This document shows positions 27,461-38,169 of a stretch of DNA of 64,000 nt, one piece after another (the stretch's first letter is position 1; every line of letters begins with the position of its first letter). A model generated the notes under the pieces. That model ran no database searches. It was not told the origin of the DNA and was given only the letters and a program-made list of their open reading frames with translations. Position numbers and translations under genes: made by a program. The stretch is from Ensifer canadensis (GTDB lineage: Bacteria > Pseudomonadota > Alphaproteobacteria > Rhizobiales > Rhizobiaceae). The DNA lies in assembly GCF_017488845.2 (NCBI RefSeq), contig NZ_CP083370.1:2842501-2906500 (forward strand). The letters are read 5' to 3'.

Positions 27461-28279
27461 TCAAGCTTTCGGCGTGCGGTAGAGATAGCTGTAGACATCG
27501 CGGAAACCGGCGCTGCGATAAAGCGCCAACGCCGCCTCGCTGGTTGCCTCGACCTGTAGCCATGCCTTCTTGGCGCCGCGCAGGCGCGCCCAGCGCAACG
27601 AAACGTCGAGCATGGCTTTGCCCAGCCCCTGTCGACGGAAATGCTCATCAACGGCAAACAGCATGATGCTCGCGAGATCGTTGTCCTGAACGACGAGCGA
27701 TACCGCCGTCGGCCCGCTTTCCACGTCCTCGAACAGGAACAGCCCGCTCTCCGGCTTGATCGAATTGATGATCTCGGCCAGTGCCGCCTTGGTCTTGGGG
27801 TCTTCCTTGCCGATGCGGATGCGTGCGTCGACGAAGCGGCCGACGTCCTTGATCGGCAGATGGTCAATGCCATCACCAAAGTCGCGCTCGGCGATATCAG
27901 CCATCATCACGGTGCTATGGGAGAAGGCGGTCCAGCCTTCGGCATCCATGTGGGCGATCAGTTGCGGCGGCGTCAGCGGCGTCTGTCGCACGGTCAGTGG
28001 CCGGTCGTAGTCGGCAAAGCGCCTGGCAGCCTTTTCCAATCGAACAGGGATGTCGCGGTAATCGGAGGGATCGAGCGGGTTGACCGAATTGAGACGCTTG
28101 GAATCGTGGCCAGCATTCAGCCGGATCAGCCAGCTGCCGTCATAATGGACCGACGCCGCCGGCCAGGCGCGAAAGCCGACGGCCTCAAGCCGCCGTACGC
28201 TCGGAAGATCAACCATCCGCTTGTCCTTGCCTTCAGCCGCGGCATCGCCTGCGGACGGCTGGGTCTCGATCGATGTCAT
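27461..28279 (-). CDS. GNAT family N-acetyltransferase
   Basis: Acetyltransferase with an extra N-terminal half; substrate unknown. The 272 residues have a first part (about 30-150) with AVGFRAWPAASVHYDGSWLIRLNAGHDSKRLNSVNPLDP (in pieces: AVGFRAWPA, SWLIRL, KRLNSVNPLD) shared by several rhizobial GNATs. The C-terminal GNAT domain has EHFRRQGLGKAMLDVSLRWA (acetyl-CoA loop, about 200-219) and EALALYRSAGFRDVYSYLYR. The start at 28279 follows GGGGGT. Directly upstream of mutT in one unit. Confidence 0.85.
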   Translation of the reverse strand: MTSIETQPSAGDAAAEGKDKRMVDLPSVRRLEAVGFRAWPAASVHYDGSWLIRLNAGHDSKRLNSVNPLDPSDYRDIPVRLEKAARRFADYDRPLTVRQTPLTPPQLIAHMDAEGWTAFSHSTVMMADIAERDFGDGIDHLPIKDVGRFVDARIRIGKEDPKTKAALAEIINSIKPESGLFLFEDVESGPTAVSLVVQDNDLASIMLFAVDEHFRRQGLGKAMLDVSLRWARLRGAKKAWLQVEATSEAALALYRSAGFRDVYSYLYRTPKA

Positions 28280-28329
28280 CTGCTTACCCCCAACAGGCCA
28301 AACCAATTACCGACAATGCGAGCAGCTTT

Positions 28330-28365
28330 GGGAGCTGCAAGCCCCGGGGGAGCTGCAAGCCCCGG
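28330..28365. repeat. 18-bp tandem duplication
   Basis: Two perfect head-to-tail copies of GGGAGCTGCAAGCCCCGG in the gap between argJ and the GNAT gene. Each unit contains an AGCT and a CCCCGG, so pairing between units can form short hairpins. It may help end the argJ transcript or reflect slippage. Confidence 0.7.
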
Positions 28366-28388
28366 GGAAAAGACTGCGCGCGAAGACG

Positions 28389-29630
28389 TCAGCTTCTGTA
28401 GTCGCCGTTGATCTCGACATATTCCTTGGTGAGGTCGCAGGTAAAGACCGTCGCACGTCCGGCACCAAGCCCGATATCGACGCGGATCGGGATATCCTGC
28501 GCCTTCATGACCGCCGTGGCGGCGGCTTCCGAATAGGTAGGATCGCGCTCGCCCTCGACGGCGACCCGCACATCGCCGAACCAGATGGCCAGCCGGTCGC
28601 GCTCGGCCATCTCGCCGGACTTGCCGACGGCCATGACAACGCGTCCCCAATTGGCGTCCTCACCCGCAACCGCGGTCTTGACCAGCGGCGAATTGGCGAT
28701 CGAAAGCGCGATGCGCTTCGCGGCCGCGTCGTTCTCGGCACCCTCCACCGTAACGGCAACCATCTTGCGCGCACCTTCGCCGTCGCGAACGACCTGGAGA
28801 GCCAGATCGCGCAACAGATCGTTGAGGGCCGCCCGGAAGGCGTCGAGCTTCGCATCGGAAGCATCCGTCACTTTCCGCTGGCCATCGCCGGCAGCAGCAC
28901 CGGTCGCAAACAGCATCAGGGTGTCGGACGTCGACGTGTCGCTATCAACGGTAACCGAATTGAACGTCGGGCCGACTCCGGCCGAAAGCAGCGCCTGCAG
29001 CGCCGCTGGCGCGATGTCGGCGTCGGTAACGACGAAGGAGAGCATCGTCGCCATGTCAGGCGCAATCATGCCAGCACCCTTGGCGATGCCATTGATCGTC
29101 ACCTTCACGCCGTCGATCTCTGCGCTGCGGGTGGCGACCTTCGGATAGGTGTCCGTGGTCATGATCGCCTTGGCGGCCTCGAACCAGAAGTCTTCGCGGC
29201 CGGCAGCGGCGAGATCGTCGAGCACGCCTGCGAACTTCGTCGCGTCCAGCGGTTCGCCGATGACGCCGGTCGAGGCCAGAAACACCTCACTCTCGGCGCA
29301 ACCGGCAGCCTTCGCCGCCGATTTCGCGGTCAGTTCCGTCGCGTCGCGGCCCTTCTTGCCGGTGAAGGCATTGGCATTGCCGGAATTGACGACAACCGCA
29401 CGCGCAACGCCGCCGCCAAGGCTCTGGCGGCAGAAGTCGACAGGCGCTGACGGGCACTTGGAGCGGGTGAACACGCCGGCAACAGCCGCAGGCTTGTCGA
29501 AAACCATCATCAGCACGTCGGTACGGTTCTTGTACTTGATGCCGGCGGCGGCAGTTGCCATGCGAACACCGCGCAAGGCGGGCATTTCGGCAAAGGTTTT
29601 CGGAGCGAGCGGAGAGACGGAACCGGACAT
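28389..29630 (-). CDS. argJ: bifunctional glutamate N-acetyltransferase / amino-acid N-acetyltransferase ArgJ
   Basis: Fifth step of cyclic arginine synthesis: transfers acetyl from N-acetylornithine to glutamate, and in bifunctional forms also uses acetyl-CoA. The 413 residues include [11 protein letters not shown] (about 118-128) and the self-cleavage site in [12 protein letters not shown] (near 190-195), where the Ala-Thr bond is cut to give alpha and beta chains with Thr as nucleophile. The start [13 protein letters not shown] at 29630 is chosen over a longer frame on family grounds; the Shine-Dalgarno is weak. It follows the PpiC gene on the same strand. Confidence 0.95.
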   Translation of the reverse strand: MSGSVSPLAPKTFAEMPALRGVRMATAAAGIKYKNRTDVLMMVFDKPAAVAGVFTRSKCPSAPVDFCRQSLGGGVARAVVVNSGNANAFTGKKGRDATELTAKSAAKAAGCAESEVFLASTGVIGEPLDATKFAGVLDDLAAAGREDFWFEAAKAIMTTDTYPKVATRSAEIDGVKVTINGIAKGAGMIAPDMATMLSFVVTDADIAPAALQALLSAGVGPTFNSVTVDSDTSTSDTLMLFATGAAAGDGQRKVTDASDAKLDAFRAALNDLLRDLALQVVRDGEGARKMVAVTVEGAENDAAAKRIALSIANSPLVKTAVAGEDANWGRVVMAVGKSGEMAERDRLAIWFGDVRVAVEGERDPTYSEAAATAVMKAQDIPIRVDIGLGAGRATVFTCDLTKEYVEINGDYRS

Positions 29631-29762
29631 GGGAAACCTGCGTGAAGAACGTGGGGTCAAGGTGGCGTTGCGACAAATGCCCGAGCGGCTTTCGGGCCGT
29701 CGGGCATCGACAAGAAACGTAGATCGGCGAGCCTTGCCTAAAGCACAACCCGCCGGTCGAAA

Positions 29763-30620
29763 TTACTTGGCTTCCTGCGCCTTGTTGGCCTCGTCGTAGG
29801 CCTTCTTCAGAGCCGGATCGGAAATCTCGACACCGGCGTCCTTCTTGGCAGCAGTAAGAAGCTCAACGTATTTGTCGCGCATGACAAGCTGACGAACCTG
29901 CGGCTCGACCTGCTCCAGCGCCGGCGGGGCCTGCGGACGCTTGTCCTCGACCAGGATGACATGGAAGCCGAATTGCGTCTTCACCGGCGTCTTGGTGTAG
30001 GCGCCCTTATCGAGCGTGAACACGACGGCGTCGAATTCAGGAACCATGCGGCCCTTGGTGAAGTAGCCGAGGTCACCGCCGTCATCCTTGTTCGGATCGG
30101 AGGACTTGGCCTTGGCCAGCTCGACGAAGCTCTTGCCGGCGTCGAGTTCCTTGATGATTTCCTTGGCCTCTTCCTCGGTCTTGACGAGGATATGACGTGC
30201 CTTGATTTCTTCCTGCACCGGAACCGCGGCGATTTCCTTGTCGTAGCGTGCCTTCACCTCTTCCTTGGTGATCGCGTCGACGACGTGCTTCTTGAAGAAG
30301 GCGTTGTGCAGTTCGCGCTCGGTCAGGTAGGCCAGACGCTGCTTGAAGGCCGCGTCGTCCTGAAGGCCTTCCTTCTCGGCCGTCTTCGACAGAAGCTTGA
30401 CGTCGATGACAGCCGAAAGTGCTGCGGCGCGCTTCTGCTCTTCCGGCATCTGCTGCAGCTGCGGGTCGAGACCACCAAGGGCGAGGTTGAGCTCGGACTG
30501 GCGCACTTCTTCGCCACCGACCGTGGCGATGACAGGGTCCGCATCTTCGGCGCGCGCGACACCATGAACGGCGATCGCCGCAACCAGGGCCGCAGCGGCC
30601 AGGGTCTTAAACTTCGACAT
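29763..30620 (-). CDS. periplasmic parvulin-type peptidyl-prolyl isomerase
   Basis: Folding helper for exported proteins. The 285 residues have a Sec signal peptide (MSKFKTLAAAALVAAIAVHGVARA), an N-terminal chaperone region (about 25-140) and one PpiC/rotamase domain with EEIKARHILVKTEEEAKEI (about 136-154) and FGFHVILVEDKRP. It resembles SurA/PrsA-like proteins but has a single parvulin domain and no lipobox, so it should be soluble in the periplasm. It is divergent from secA, which fits a shared theme of protein export. Confidence 0.9.
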   Translation of the reverse strand: MSKFKTLAAAALVAAIAVHGVARAEDADPVIATVGGEEVRQSELNLALGGLDPQLQQMPEEQKRAAALSAVIDVKLLSKTAEKEGLQDDAAFKQRLAYLTERELHNAFFKKHVVDAITKEEVKARYDKEIAAVPVQEEIKARHILVKTEEEAKEIIKELDAGKSFVELAKAKSSDPNKDDGGDLGYFTKGRMVPEFDAVVFTLDKGAYTKTPVKTQFGFHVILVEDKRPQAPPALEQVEPQVRQLVMRDKYVELLTAAKKDAGVEISDPALKKAYDEANKAQEAK

Positions 30621-30727
30621 GCTCGTAACCTTTCACCTTTGGCCGTCAACGCGATTGCATTGGGCTCGTAGCGGCTGAACACCACCAGAATGTGGCGGTT
30701 CTGTAGCCGTCCAGCCACGCAAGTGCG

Positions 30728-30756
30728 TTGACATAATTCGACCCCCCTCTTATCTG
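30728..30756 (+). promoter_or_regulatory. near-consensus housekeeping promoter of secA
   Basis: TTGACA, 17 bases, TATCTG. The -35 is perfect and the spacing ideal. It lies about 110 bases before the secA start, in the gap shared with the divergent PpiC gene. Confidence 0.6.
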
Positions 30757-30864
30757 TCACGCAACCTCGCGTCCAGAACAGTTTCCGGGCGTTTCACGGC
30801 ATTGCGCGGTTTTGACGGTGCGGCCAGTGGAACCCAAGGCAACAAAAAAGAAAGGACCATTCAT

Positions 30865-33579
30865 ATGGTCAGTCTCGGCGGCCTAGCCCGCAAGTTGTTT
30901 GGCTCCTCCAACGAACGCCGTGTGCGTGGCTACAAGGCCAGAGTGGATGCCATCAACGCTCTTGAAGCCGATATGAAGGCTTTGTCGGATGAGGCACTCG
31001 CCGCCAAGACCGTGGAGTTCCGCCAAGAGTTCGCAGACGGCAAGACGCTCGACGATCTGCTGGTACCGGCTTTTGCCGTTGCCCGCGAGGCGGCCCGCCG
31101 CGTCCTCGGCCTGCGCCCCTTCGATGTGCAGCTGGTCGGCGGCATGATCCTGCATGAGCGCGCCATTGCCGAAATGAAGACCGGCGAAGGCAAGACACTC
31201 GTCGCGACCCTGCCCGTCTATCTCAACGCGCTTGCCAGCAAGGGCGTGCACGTTGTCACCGTCAACGACTACCTGGCCCAGCGCGACGCCGCCACCATGG
31301 GCCGCGTCTACAGCTTCCTCGGCCTGTCGACCGGCGTGATCGTCCACGGCCTCACCGACGACCAGCGCCACGCGGCCTACGCCTGCGACATCACCTACGC
31401 AACCAATAACGAGCTCGGCTTCGACTATCTGCGCGACAACATGAAGTATGAGCGCGCGCAGATGGTCCAGCGCGGCCACTTCTTCGCCATCGTCGACGAA
31501 GTGGACTCGATTCTCGTCGACGAAGCGCGCACGCCGCTGATCATTTCCGGCCCGCTCGACGACCGCTCCGATCTCTACAACACGATCAACGAGTTCATTC
31601 CGATGCTCTCGCCGGAAGACTACGAGATCGACGAGAAGCAGCGCTCAGCCAACTTCTCCGAAGAAGGCACCGAGAAGCTTGAAAACCTCTTGAAGCAGGC
31701 CGGCCTGCTCAAGGGTGAATCGCTCTACGACATCGAAAACGTTGCGATCGTCCACCACGTCAACAACGCGCTCAAGGCCCACAAGCTGTTCCAGCGCGAC
31801 AAGGACTACATCGTACGCAACGACGAGATCGTCATCATCGACGAGTTCACCGGCCGCATGATGCCGGGCCGCCGCTATTCCGAAGGCCAGCACCAGGCGC
31901 TCGAAGCCAAGGAAAAGGTGCAGATCCAGCCCGAGAACCAGACGCTCGCCTCGATCACCTTCCAGAACTATTTCCGCATGTATTCCAAGCTCGGCGGCAT
32001 GACCGGTACGGCCTCCACCGAAGCAGAAGAATTCGGCAACATCTACGGCCTGGAAGTCATTGAAGTTCCGACCAACCTGCCGATCAAGCGTATCGACGAG
32101 GACGACGAAGTCTATCGTACGCAGGGCGAGAAGCTCAAGGCGATCATCGACGAGATCAAGTCGGCGCACGAGCGCGGCCAGCCGATGCTGGTCGGCACCA
32201 CGTCGATCGAGAAGTCCGAACAGCTTGCCGATCTGCTCAAGAAGTCCGGGTTCGACAACTTCCAGGTGCTGAACGCGCGCTATCACGAGCAGGAAGCCTT
32301 CATCGTGGCCCAGGCCGGTGTACCGGGTGCGGTGACGATCGCCACCAACATGGCCGGTCGCGGTACCGACATCCAGCTCGGCGGCAACGTCGACATGCGC
32401 ATCCAGCAGGAACTCGCAGAGGTCGAGCCCGGCCCCGAGCGCAACGACCGCGAACAGGCGATCCGCGCCGAGGTGCAGCAGCTGAAGGAAAAGGCGCTGG
32501 CAGCCGGCGGACTTTATGTTCTCGCCACCGAACGCCACGAAAGCCGCCGTATCGACAATCAGCTGCGCGGCCGTTCCGGCCGTCAGGGCGACCCCGGCCG
32601 GTCCAAGTTCTACCTGTCGCTTCAGGACGACCTGATGCGCATCTTCGGCTCCGACCGCATGGACGGCATGCTACAGAAGCTCGGCCTCAAGGAAGGCGAG
32701 TCGATCGTCCACCCCTGGATCAACAAGGCGCTCGAGCGTGCGCAGAAGAAGGTCGAAGCCCGCAACTTCGACATCCGCAAAAACCTTCTGAAGTACGACG
32801 ACGTGCTCAACGACCAGCGCAAGGTGATCTTCGAGCAGCGCATCGAGCTGATGGATGCCGAGAGCGTCACCGAAACCGTCACCGACATGCGCACCGAAGT
32901 CATTGAGGACATCGTTTCCAAGCGCATCCCCGAGCGGGCCTATGCCGAGCAGTGGGACGTCGAAGGCCTCAAGGCCGACGTGCAGCAGTACCTCAACCTC
33001 GACCTGCCGATCGCCGAATGGGCAGCCGAAGAAGGCATCGACGAGGCGGACATCCTCGAGCGTGTGACGGCGGCCACCGACAAGGCGGTTGCCGACCGTG
33101 CCGAGCGTTTCGGTCCCGAGATCATGCAATATGTCGAGCGCTCGGTCATCCTGCAGACACTCGACCACCTCTGGCGCGAACACATCGTCAATCTCGACCA
33201 TCTGCGTTCGGTCATCGGTTTCCGCGGCTATGCCCAGCGCGACCCGCTGCAGGAATACAAGTCCGAGGCCTTCGAACTGTTCCAGGCCCTGCTCGGCAAC
33301 CTGCGCCAGGCCGTGACGGCCCAGCTCATGCGCGTCGAATTGGTCCGCGAAGCGGCCGAGGCGCCGCAGCCGGCGCCGCCGCTGATGGAAGGTCACCATA
33401 TCGACCCTCTGACCGGCGAAGACGATTTCGGTCGCGGCTCCGACTCGCTGCTGGCGGTCGCACCGGCAAACCGCAACCCGGCCGATCCGTCGACCTGGGG
33501 CAAGGTCTCGCGCAACGAAGCCTGCCCGTGCGGTTCCGGCAAGAAGTACAAGCATTGCCACGGAATTTACGAAGCCTGA
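30865..33579 (+). CDS. secA: preprotein translocase ATPase SecA
   Basis: ATP-driven motor that pushes unfolded preproteins through SecYEG. The 904 residues are full length. Walker A lies in [14 protein letters not shown] (about 104-117), DEAD-like box in [17 protein letters not shown] (near 208), then the preprotein cross-linking domain, second nucleotide-binding domain ([15 protein letters not shown]), helical scaffold, and a C-terminal zinc motif [14 protein letters not shown] (about 887-900) for SecB and lipid contact. The start at 30865 follows AAAGGA and gives the conserved [14 protein letters not shown] terminator follows; transcribed alone. Confidence 0.98.
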   Translation: MVSLGGLARKLFGSSNERRVRGYKARVDAINALEADMKALSDEALAAKTVEFRQEFADGKTLDDLLVPAFAVAREAARRVLGLRPFDVQLVGGMILHERAIAEMKTGEGKTLVATLPVYLNALASKGVHVVTVNDYLAQRDAATMGRVYSFLGLSTGVIVHGLTDDQRHAAYACDITYATNNELGFDYLRDNMKYERAQMVQRGHFFAIVDEVDSILVDEARTPLIISGPLDDRSDLYNTINEFIPMLSPEDYEIDEKQRSANFSEEGTEKLENLLKQAGLLKGESLYDIENVAIVHHVNNALKAHKLFQRDKDYIVRNDEIVIIDEFTGRMMPGRRYSEGQHQALEAKEKVQIQPENQTLASITFQNYFRMYSKLGGMTGTASTEAEEFGNIYGLEVIEVPTNLPIKRIDEDDEVYRTQGEKLKAIIDEIKSAHERGQPMLVGTTSIEKSEQLADLLKKSGFDNFQVLNARYHEQEAFIVAQAGVPGAVTIATNMAGRGTDIQLGGNVDMRIQQELAEVEPGPERNDREQAIRAEVQQLKEKALAAGGLYVLATERHESRRIDNQLRGRSGRQGDPGRSKFYLSLQDDLMRIFGSDRMDGMLQKLGLKEGESIVHPWINKALERAQKKVEARNFDIRKNLLKYDDVLNDQRKVIFEQRIELMDAESVTETVTDMRTEVIEDIVSKRIPERAYAEQWDVEGLKADVQQYLNLDLPIAEWAAEEGIDEADILERVTAATDKAVADRAERFGPEIMQYVERSVILQTLDHLWREHIVNLDHLRSVIGFRGYAQRDPLQEYKSEAFELFQALLGNLRQAVTAQLMRVELVREAAEAPQPAPPLMEGHHIDPLTGEDDFGRGSDSLLAVAPANRNPADPSTWGKVSRNEACPCGSGKKYKHCHGIYEA

Positions 33580-33585
33580 TCTGAA

Positions 33586-33611
33586 GATGCCGCCTCCGGG
33601 CGGCATTTTTG
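33586..33611 (+). terminator. terminator of secA
   Basis: ATGCCGCC-TCCG-GGCGGCAT followed by TTTTTG, six bases after the stop codon. A textbook intrinsic terminator. Confidence 0.9.
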
Positions 33612-33814
33612 TTTGTGGGGCCGCAAAGCGCGCAGACCGCCCTGTCGCCAGGCACAGAGTTGCCCGCTTTGCCGTTCGACCATCGTGCTCACGGCCGGCG
33701 ATCCAGCAGCATCCGATCGGCCCCTTTCCCTGAGGCAAGGACCCCGACTGAACCGTTTGTTAACGCTGATCTGGCACAACCAAACCCTGTATTGCGTAAT
33801 CTCAGGGTGTTCTC

Positions 33815-35242
33815 GTGTTCATGGCGGTATGTCAAACAGCCGGACGAATGCTGCCGTCGGCGCTGCGACACCGCCTGTCTCCGCTCATCGGCGTGCTGGT
33901 CGCCGCCCTGACCGAACAGGACCCGAAGAATACGGCGCGACGTATGGCGCTTGTCGCCTTCGTCATCCGCATCCTCAGCGCCGCAATCGCATTCCTCTCC
34001 CAGATCATTCTTGCACGCCTGATGGGCGAGTTCGAATACGGCATCTTCGTCTTCGTCTGGGTGTTGGTGATCCTGTTCGGCAACCTGTCCTGCGTCGGCT
34101 TCCATTCCGCCGTCATCCGCTTCCTGCCTGAGTATCAGGCAACCTCCGCGCTCGCTGAAATTCGCGGGCTGACGACCACCGCCCGGATCTTTGCGCTGAT
34201 GTCGGCAAGCACACTGGCCATCGTCGGCTTCCTGGGGTTGTGGCTCTTCGCCGACCGGATCGAGGACTACTATCTCGTTCCGCTCTATCTCGGCCTGTTC
34301 ACATTGCCGATGATCGCGCTTGGCGATGTGATGGACGGCACCGCCCGCGCCCATGGCTGGCCGCTTTCGGCAATGAGCCCGACATTCATCATTCGCCCGC
34401 TGCTTGTGCTCGGTTTCATGGTGCTGGCAACAACGATGGGCGAGCCGCATACGGCGCCGACCGCCATCGCGGCAGCCATGGCCGCCGCCTATGTCACGAC
34501 CGTCAGCCAATTCCTCGCCCTCACCTGGCGCCTGCGTTCGCGCTATGTCAGCGGCCCGCTTCGCATCGAAATGGGACGATGGCTCAAGGTCGCGGTGCCG
34601 ATCTTCCTGATCGACGGCTTTGGCTTCCTGCTCACCAATTCCGACGTCGTCATCGTCGGCGTCTATCTCAAGCCCGACGATGTCGCGGTCTATTTCGCCG
34701 CCGCCAAGACGATGGCGCTGGTGCACTTCGTCATGTTCGCAGTCAAGGCGGCCGCCGGCCCACGGATTGCAGGCGCCATGGCCGCACGCGACCGCAGGCA
34801 ATTGGCAGGCATCGCCGTCGAAAGCGCGCGCTGGGCATTCTGGCCGTCGCTCATGGTCGGCGCAGCGGTCCTGCTTGCCGGCCCCTTCCTGCTCTCGCTC
34901 TTCGGTCCCGCTTTCCTCGGCGGGCTGCCGCTGATGGCCATCCTCTTTGCCGGCATCATGGCCAAGGCCTTCATCGGACCTGCCGAAATCCTGCTGACGA
35001 TGGCCGGCCAGCAGATGCTCTGCGTGATCCTTTACGCCGGCGCACTGGTGGCCAACATCACGCTAAACTTGTGCCTCATTCCACTTTTCGGACTAACCGG
35101 TGCTGCATTTGCAACCGCCGGTGCTATGTTCGTCGAGGCTATGCTGCTTCATTTCGCCGTAAGGCGCACCTTTGGCTTCGCACTCTTCGCTTTCGCAAGC
35201 GGGCGTTCGAGCCATGACAACAACGGGGCGATCCATCCATGA
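33815..35242 (+). CDS. MATE/PST-type polysaccharide flippase
   Basis: Multi-pass membrane protein of the polysaccharide-exporter (Wzx/RfbX-like) superfamily, likely flipping a lipid-linked saccharide across the inner membrane. The 475 residues show about twelve hydrophobic segments from residue 45 on, preceded by an amphipathic N-terminus, with PLYLGLFTLPMIALGDVMDGTARA and VAVPIFLIDGFGFLLTNSDVVIVG typical of the family. The start is uncertain: GTG 33815, ATG 33821 or ATG 33848. It overlaps the acyltransferase-like gene by four bases, so they form a two-gene surface-polysaccharide unit. Confidence 0.83.
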   Translation: MFMAVCQTAGRMLPSALRHRLSPLIGVLVAALTEQDPKNTARRMALVAFVIRILSAAIAFLSQIILARLMGEFEYGIFVFVWVLVILFGNLSCVGFHSAVIRFLPEYQATSALAEIRGLTTTARIFALMSASTLAIVGFLGLWLFADRIEDYYLVPLYLGLFTLPMIALGDVMDGTARAHGWPLSAMSPTFIIRPLLVLGFMVLATTMGEPHTAPTAIAAAMAAAYVTTVSQFLALTWRLRSRYVSGPLRIEMGRWLKVAVPIFLIDGFGFLLTNSDVVIVGVYLKPDDVAVYFAAAKTMALVHFVMFAVKAAAGPRIAGAMAARDRRQLAGIAVESARWAFWPSLMVGAAVLLAGPFLLSLFGPAFLGGLPLMAILFAGIMAKAFIGPAEILLTMAGQQMLCVILYAGALVANITLNLCLIPLFGLTGAAFATAGAMFVEAMLLHFAVRRTFGFALFAFASGRSSHDNNGAIHP

Positions 35243-36513
35243 TCGGCAATACCAATCTTCCCGCTGACGCAGACGATAGGGCTGCTCGCATTCTTGGCGG
35301 GCTGGCACCGATGGGCCACTCCCATCCGCAGGCCGAGCACATGCTCGAGGTCGGGCGCCCCGGACGGCATCTTTCGATCTACCCGGCCAAGGCCGGCTAC
35401 GAATTGCAGCGTGAGCTCGACTTCCTGTCGAACCGGGCGCTTGAGCCGAACGTGTTCTTCACCGGCCATTTCCTGGCGCCGGCGATGCCCAGGCTCGAGG
35501 AACGCGTGATCCGGCTGGCCATCATAAGGGACAATGACGAGCGCCGCAGCCGCATGCGCTTCCTGATGCCGTATTCGATCGAGAAGCCCGGTTTTTCGAC
35601 TGGCGCCTCGATCATCCGCGCCTGGTCCAATCCCTTCGGTCCGCTTGGCGTGCCGCTGCTCGATGCCGAAGACGCCGCCGAAACCATCGACAACCTGTTC
35701 GAGGCCCTGACCAATCCGTCGGCAAGCCTCCCCCCGGTTCTCGTGCTGCCGGATCTACGCCTCAAGGGCAAGTTCGCGCAGCTGGCGCGCGCCGTCGCCA
35801 TCGGCCGGAACCTGCCGCTGACGGTAACCGACACGTTCAGCCGGCCGATGCTCGAAAGCCTGCTCGACGGTCCGACTTATCTGAAGAAATCGATCAGCCC
35901 GGCACATTTCCGCGAATTGCGACGCCAATGGAATCAGCTGGAAAAACGCGGGCAGCTTGCCTATTCGGTCGCGCGCCAGCCGAGCGAGATCCGCATTCGC
36001 ATGGAGGAGTTCCTTGCGCTGGAAGCGTCCGGCTGGAAGGGTCGCGAGCGGAGCGCCATGGTGCTGGACCGGTTCCGCGCAGCCTTTGCCCGCGAGGCAA
36101 TCACCAACCTCGCCGAAGCAGACAGCGTCCGCATCCACACGCTCGATCTCGACGGCAAGGCGATCGCCTCGATGGTGGTGTTCCTGATGTCGGGCGAGGC
36201 CTATACATGGAAGACGGCCTACGACGAACGTTACGCGAAGTTTTCGCCCGGCAAGCTGCTGCTGGCGGAGCTGACCGAATGGCACCTCGATGACGCCAAC
36301 ATCGCCCGCTCGGATTCCTGCGCCGTTCCCGACCACCCGATCATGAGCCGCTTCTGGCAGGAACGCGAAGAGATGGGAACACTCGTCATCGGCCTGCAGC
36401 AGACGCGCGACCGCGACGTCCGCCAGGTCGCTGCCCAGCTGCACCTCTACCGCAACACCCGCAACATGGCGCGGATGCTGCGCGAAAAGATCAAGGCGCT
36501 CGCCGGGCGGTGA
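35239..36513 (+). CDS. FemAB/CelD-like GNAT acyltransferase
   Basis: Acyltransferase of the Acetyltransf_6 (CelD/BcsL, FemAB-like) class, often tied to exopolysaccharide or cellulose modification. The 424 residues have a first half without clear motif and a C-terminal GNAT core (about 230-390) with FLALEASGWKGRERSAM, VRIHTLDLDGKAIASMVVFL and GEAYTWKTAYDERYAKFSPGKLLL (the last in pieces: YTWKTAYDERYAKFSPG). Overlap (ATGA) with the flippase gene implies a joint task, perhaps decorating the flipped glycan. Substrate unknown. Confidence 0.82.
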   Translation: MIGNTNLPADADDRAARILGGLAPMGHSHPQAEHMLEVGRPGRHLSIYPAKAGYELQRELDFLSNRALEPNVFFTGHFLAPAMPRLEERVIRLAIIRDNDERRSRMRFLMPYSIEKPGFSTGASIIRAWSNPFGPLGVPLLDAEDAAETIDNLFEALTNPSASLPPVLVLPDLRLKGKFAQLARAVAIGRNLPLTVTDTFSRPMLESLLDGPTYLKKSISPAHFRELRRQWNQLEKRGQLAYSVARQPSEIRIRMEEFLALEASGWKGRERSAMVLDRFRAAFAREAITNLAEADSVRIHTLDLDGKAIASMVVFLMSGEAYTWKTAYDERYAKFSPGKLLLAELTEWHLDDANIARSDSCAVPDHPIMSRFWQEREEMGTLVIGLQQTRDRDVRQVAAQLHLYRNTRNMARMLREKIKALAGR

Positions 36514-36519
36514 CCTCGT

Positions 36520-38169
36520 TCAGGCCGAGGGTGAGTGCGGCGGCTCCGCCGCTGCCCGCTCGCGCAGGAACCGGCGAATGACCTTGCCCGATGTCGTCAG
36601 CGGCAGGCTGTCTACGAAGGCGATCTCGCGCGGATATTCGTGCATCGACAGCCGCGTCTTCACCCAGTCGCGGACGGACTGGGCCGTCTTTTCGTCGCCA
36701 GCCACACCCGGTCTCAGAACGACATAGGCCTTGACGATTTCCGTGCGCAGCGCGTCGGGCTTTCCGACGGCCGCGGCCAGCTGCACATCCGGATGGCCGG
36801 CAAGGCAGTCCTCGATCTCTCCAGGACCGATGCGATAGCCCGAAGAGGTGATCACGTCGTCATCGCGCCCGAAGAAGGTGAAATAACCTTCGCCGTCCAT
36901 CACGCCCTGGTCGCCGGTTGTCATCCAGTCGCCGATGAACTTTGCTTCGGTGGCCTTGTCGTTCTTCCAGTAGCCGAGAAACATCACCGGATCCGGCCGT
37001 CGGATCGCCACCTGGCCGACGGCTCCCGCCGGCAACTCCCGGCCGTCGGCATCGATGATCGCCACGCGATGCCCCGGCGCCGCCTTGCCCATCGAGCCAG
37101 GCTTTACCACACCGAGATCAGCGGCGGACGAAATGACGATGTTGCACTCCGTCTGGCCATAGAACTCGCTGACATCGAGGCCGAGCGCGGCCCTGGCCCA
37201 TTCGAAGGTTTCGCGCCCGAGCGCCTCGCCGGCCGAGCCGATGGTTCTGAGGTTGAGACGATATCGCTCGCGTGGCATTTCGATCGCCTTCATCAGCCGC
37301 AGCGCCGTCGGCGGAATGAAGGCGTTGCGGACATCCATCTCTTCCAGAATGCGAAAGGCGGTGTCCGGATCGAACTTCTGCGCCGGTGACGAGACGACGG
37401 GGACGCCGAGCAGCAGCGAAGGCAAGAGCGCGTTCAGCAATCCGCCCGCCCAGGCCCAGTCCGCAGGCGTCCACATCCGATCACCCGGTTGCGGCAGGAA
37501 ATGATGGTGAAACTGAAACCCCGGCAGATGGCCGAGCAGCACCCGGTGGCCATGCAGCGCGCCCTTGGGCGGCCCTGTCGTCCCTGAGGTGTAGATCATC
37601 AATGCCGCATCGTCGGGCGTGGTATCGGCGGCAACAAAACCATCGGCATCGCCTGAGGCAAGGTCGGTGAAGTCGAGCGTGCCGGGAACGCGTTCGGCGC
37701 CGGCCAGCACGACCAGCCGTAGATCCGGCAGCCGGTCACGGATGGCCGCGACCCGCTCATGACCGAAAGCATTGGTGACGATTGCCGCAGCACCTGCGTC
37801 CAGCAGGCGGTACTCCAACGCCTCTACTCCAAACAGCAGGGCCAGCGGCAGGGCGATCGCGCCGAGCTTGTAGATGGCGGCGTGCGCGATGGCAGCCTCG
37901 AACCCTTGTGGCAGCAATATCGCCACCCGGTCCCCCGGCCTGATCCCCTGGCGTTCAAGCCCGCGCGCGCAGGCCGAGGATTGCTGGGAGAAGGCGCCGT
38001 AAGTCAGCGTTCGATGGCCGCCATCCGGGTTGAAATGCTGAAGGCAGATGCGCTCCGGCTCTTTTGCCGCCCAGGCATCGCTCACCGCAACGCCGATGTT
38101 GAACTTCTCGGGGATCTGCCACTGGAAAGCGCCGTAGAGTTCGTCGTAATTCTCGATTGTCGGTAACAT
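36520..38169 (-). CDS. acyl-CoA synthetase (AMP-forming)
   Basis: Activates a carboxylic acid to its CoA thioester via an acyl-AMP. The 549 residues contain the AMP-binding loop MIYTSGTTGPPKGALHGHR (about 190-208), ADWAWAGGLLNALLP, EFYGQTECN (about 340-348), GDWMTTGDQG and C-terminal Lys in LTTSGKVIRRFLRER. The AWAGGL and HHHFLP features resemble medium-chain/acyl-CoA synthetase ACSM-type enzymes rather than acetyl-CoA synthetase, but chain length cannot be read from sequence. It converges on the acyltransferase gene with only six bases between stops. Confidence 0.9.
   Translation of the reverse strand: MLPTIENYDELYGAFQWQIPEKFNIGVAVSDAWAAKEPERICLQHFNPDGGHRTLTYGAFSQQSSACARGLERQGIRPGDRVAILLPQGFEAAIAHAAIYKLGAIALPLALLFGVEALEYRLLDAGAAAIVTNAFGHERVAAIRDRLPDLRLVVLAGAERVPGTLDFTDLASGDADGFVAADTTPDDAALMIYTSGTTGPPKGALHGHRVLLGHLPGFQFHHHFLPQPGDRMWTPADWAWAGGLLNALLPSLLLGVPVVSSPAQKFDPDTAFRILEEMDVRNAFIPPTALRLMKAIEMPRERYRLNLRTIGSAGEALGRETFEWARAALGLDVSEFYGQTECNIVISSAADLGVVKPGSMGKAAPGHRVAIIDADGRELPAGAVGQVAIRRPDPVMFLGYWKNDKATEAKFIGDWMTTGDQGVMDGEGYFTFFGRDDDVITSSGYRIGPGEIEDCLAGHPDVQLAAAVGKPDALRTEIVKAYVVLRPGVAGDEKTAQSVRDWVKTRLSMHEYPREIAFVDSLPLTTSGKVIRRFLRERAAAEPPHSPSA

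Noticed and set aside
33613..34131. 172-codon forward frame before the flippase
   Set aside because: Overlaps the flippase in another frame and has no motif.
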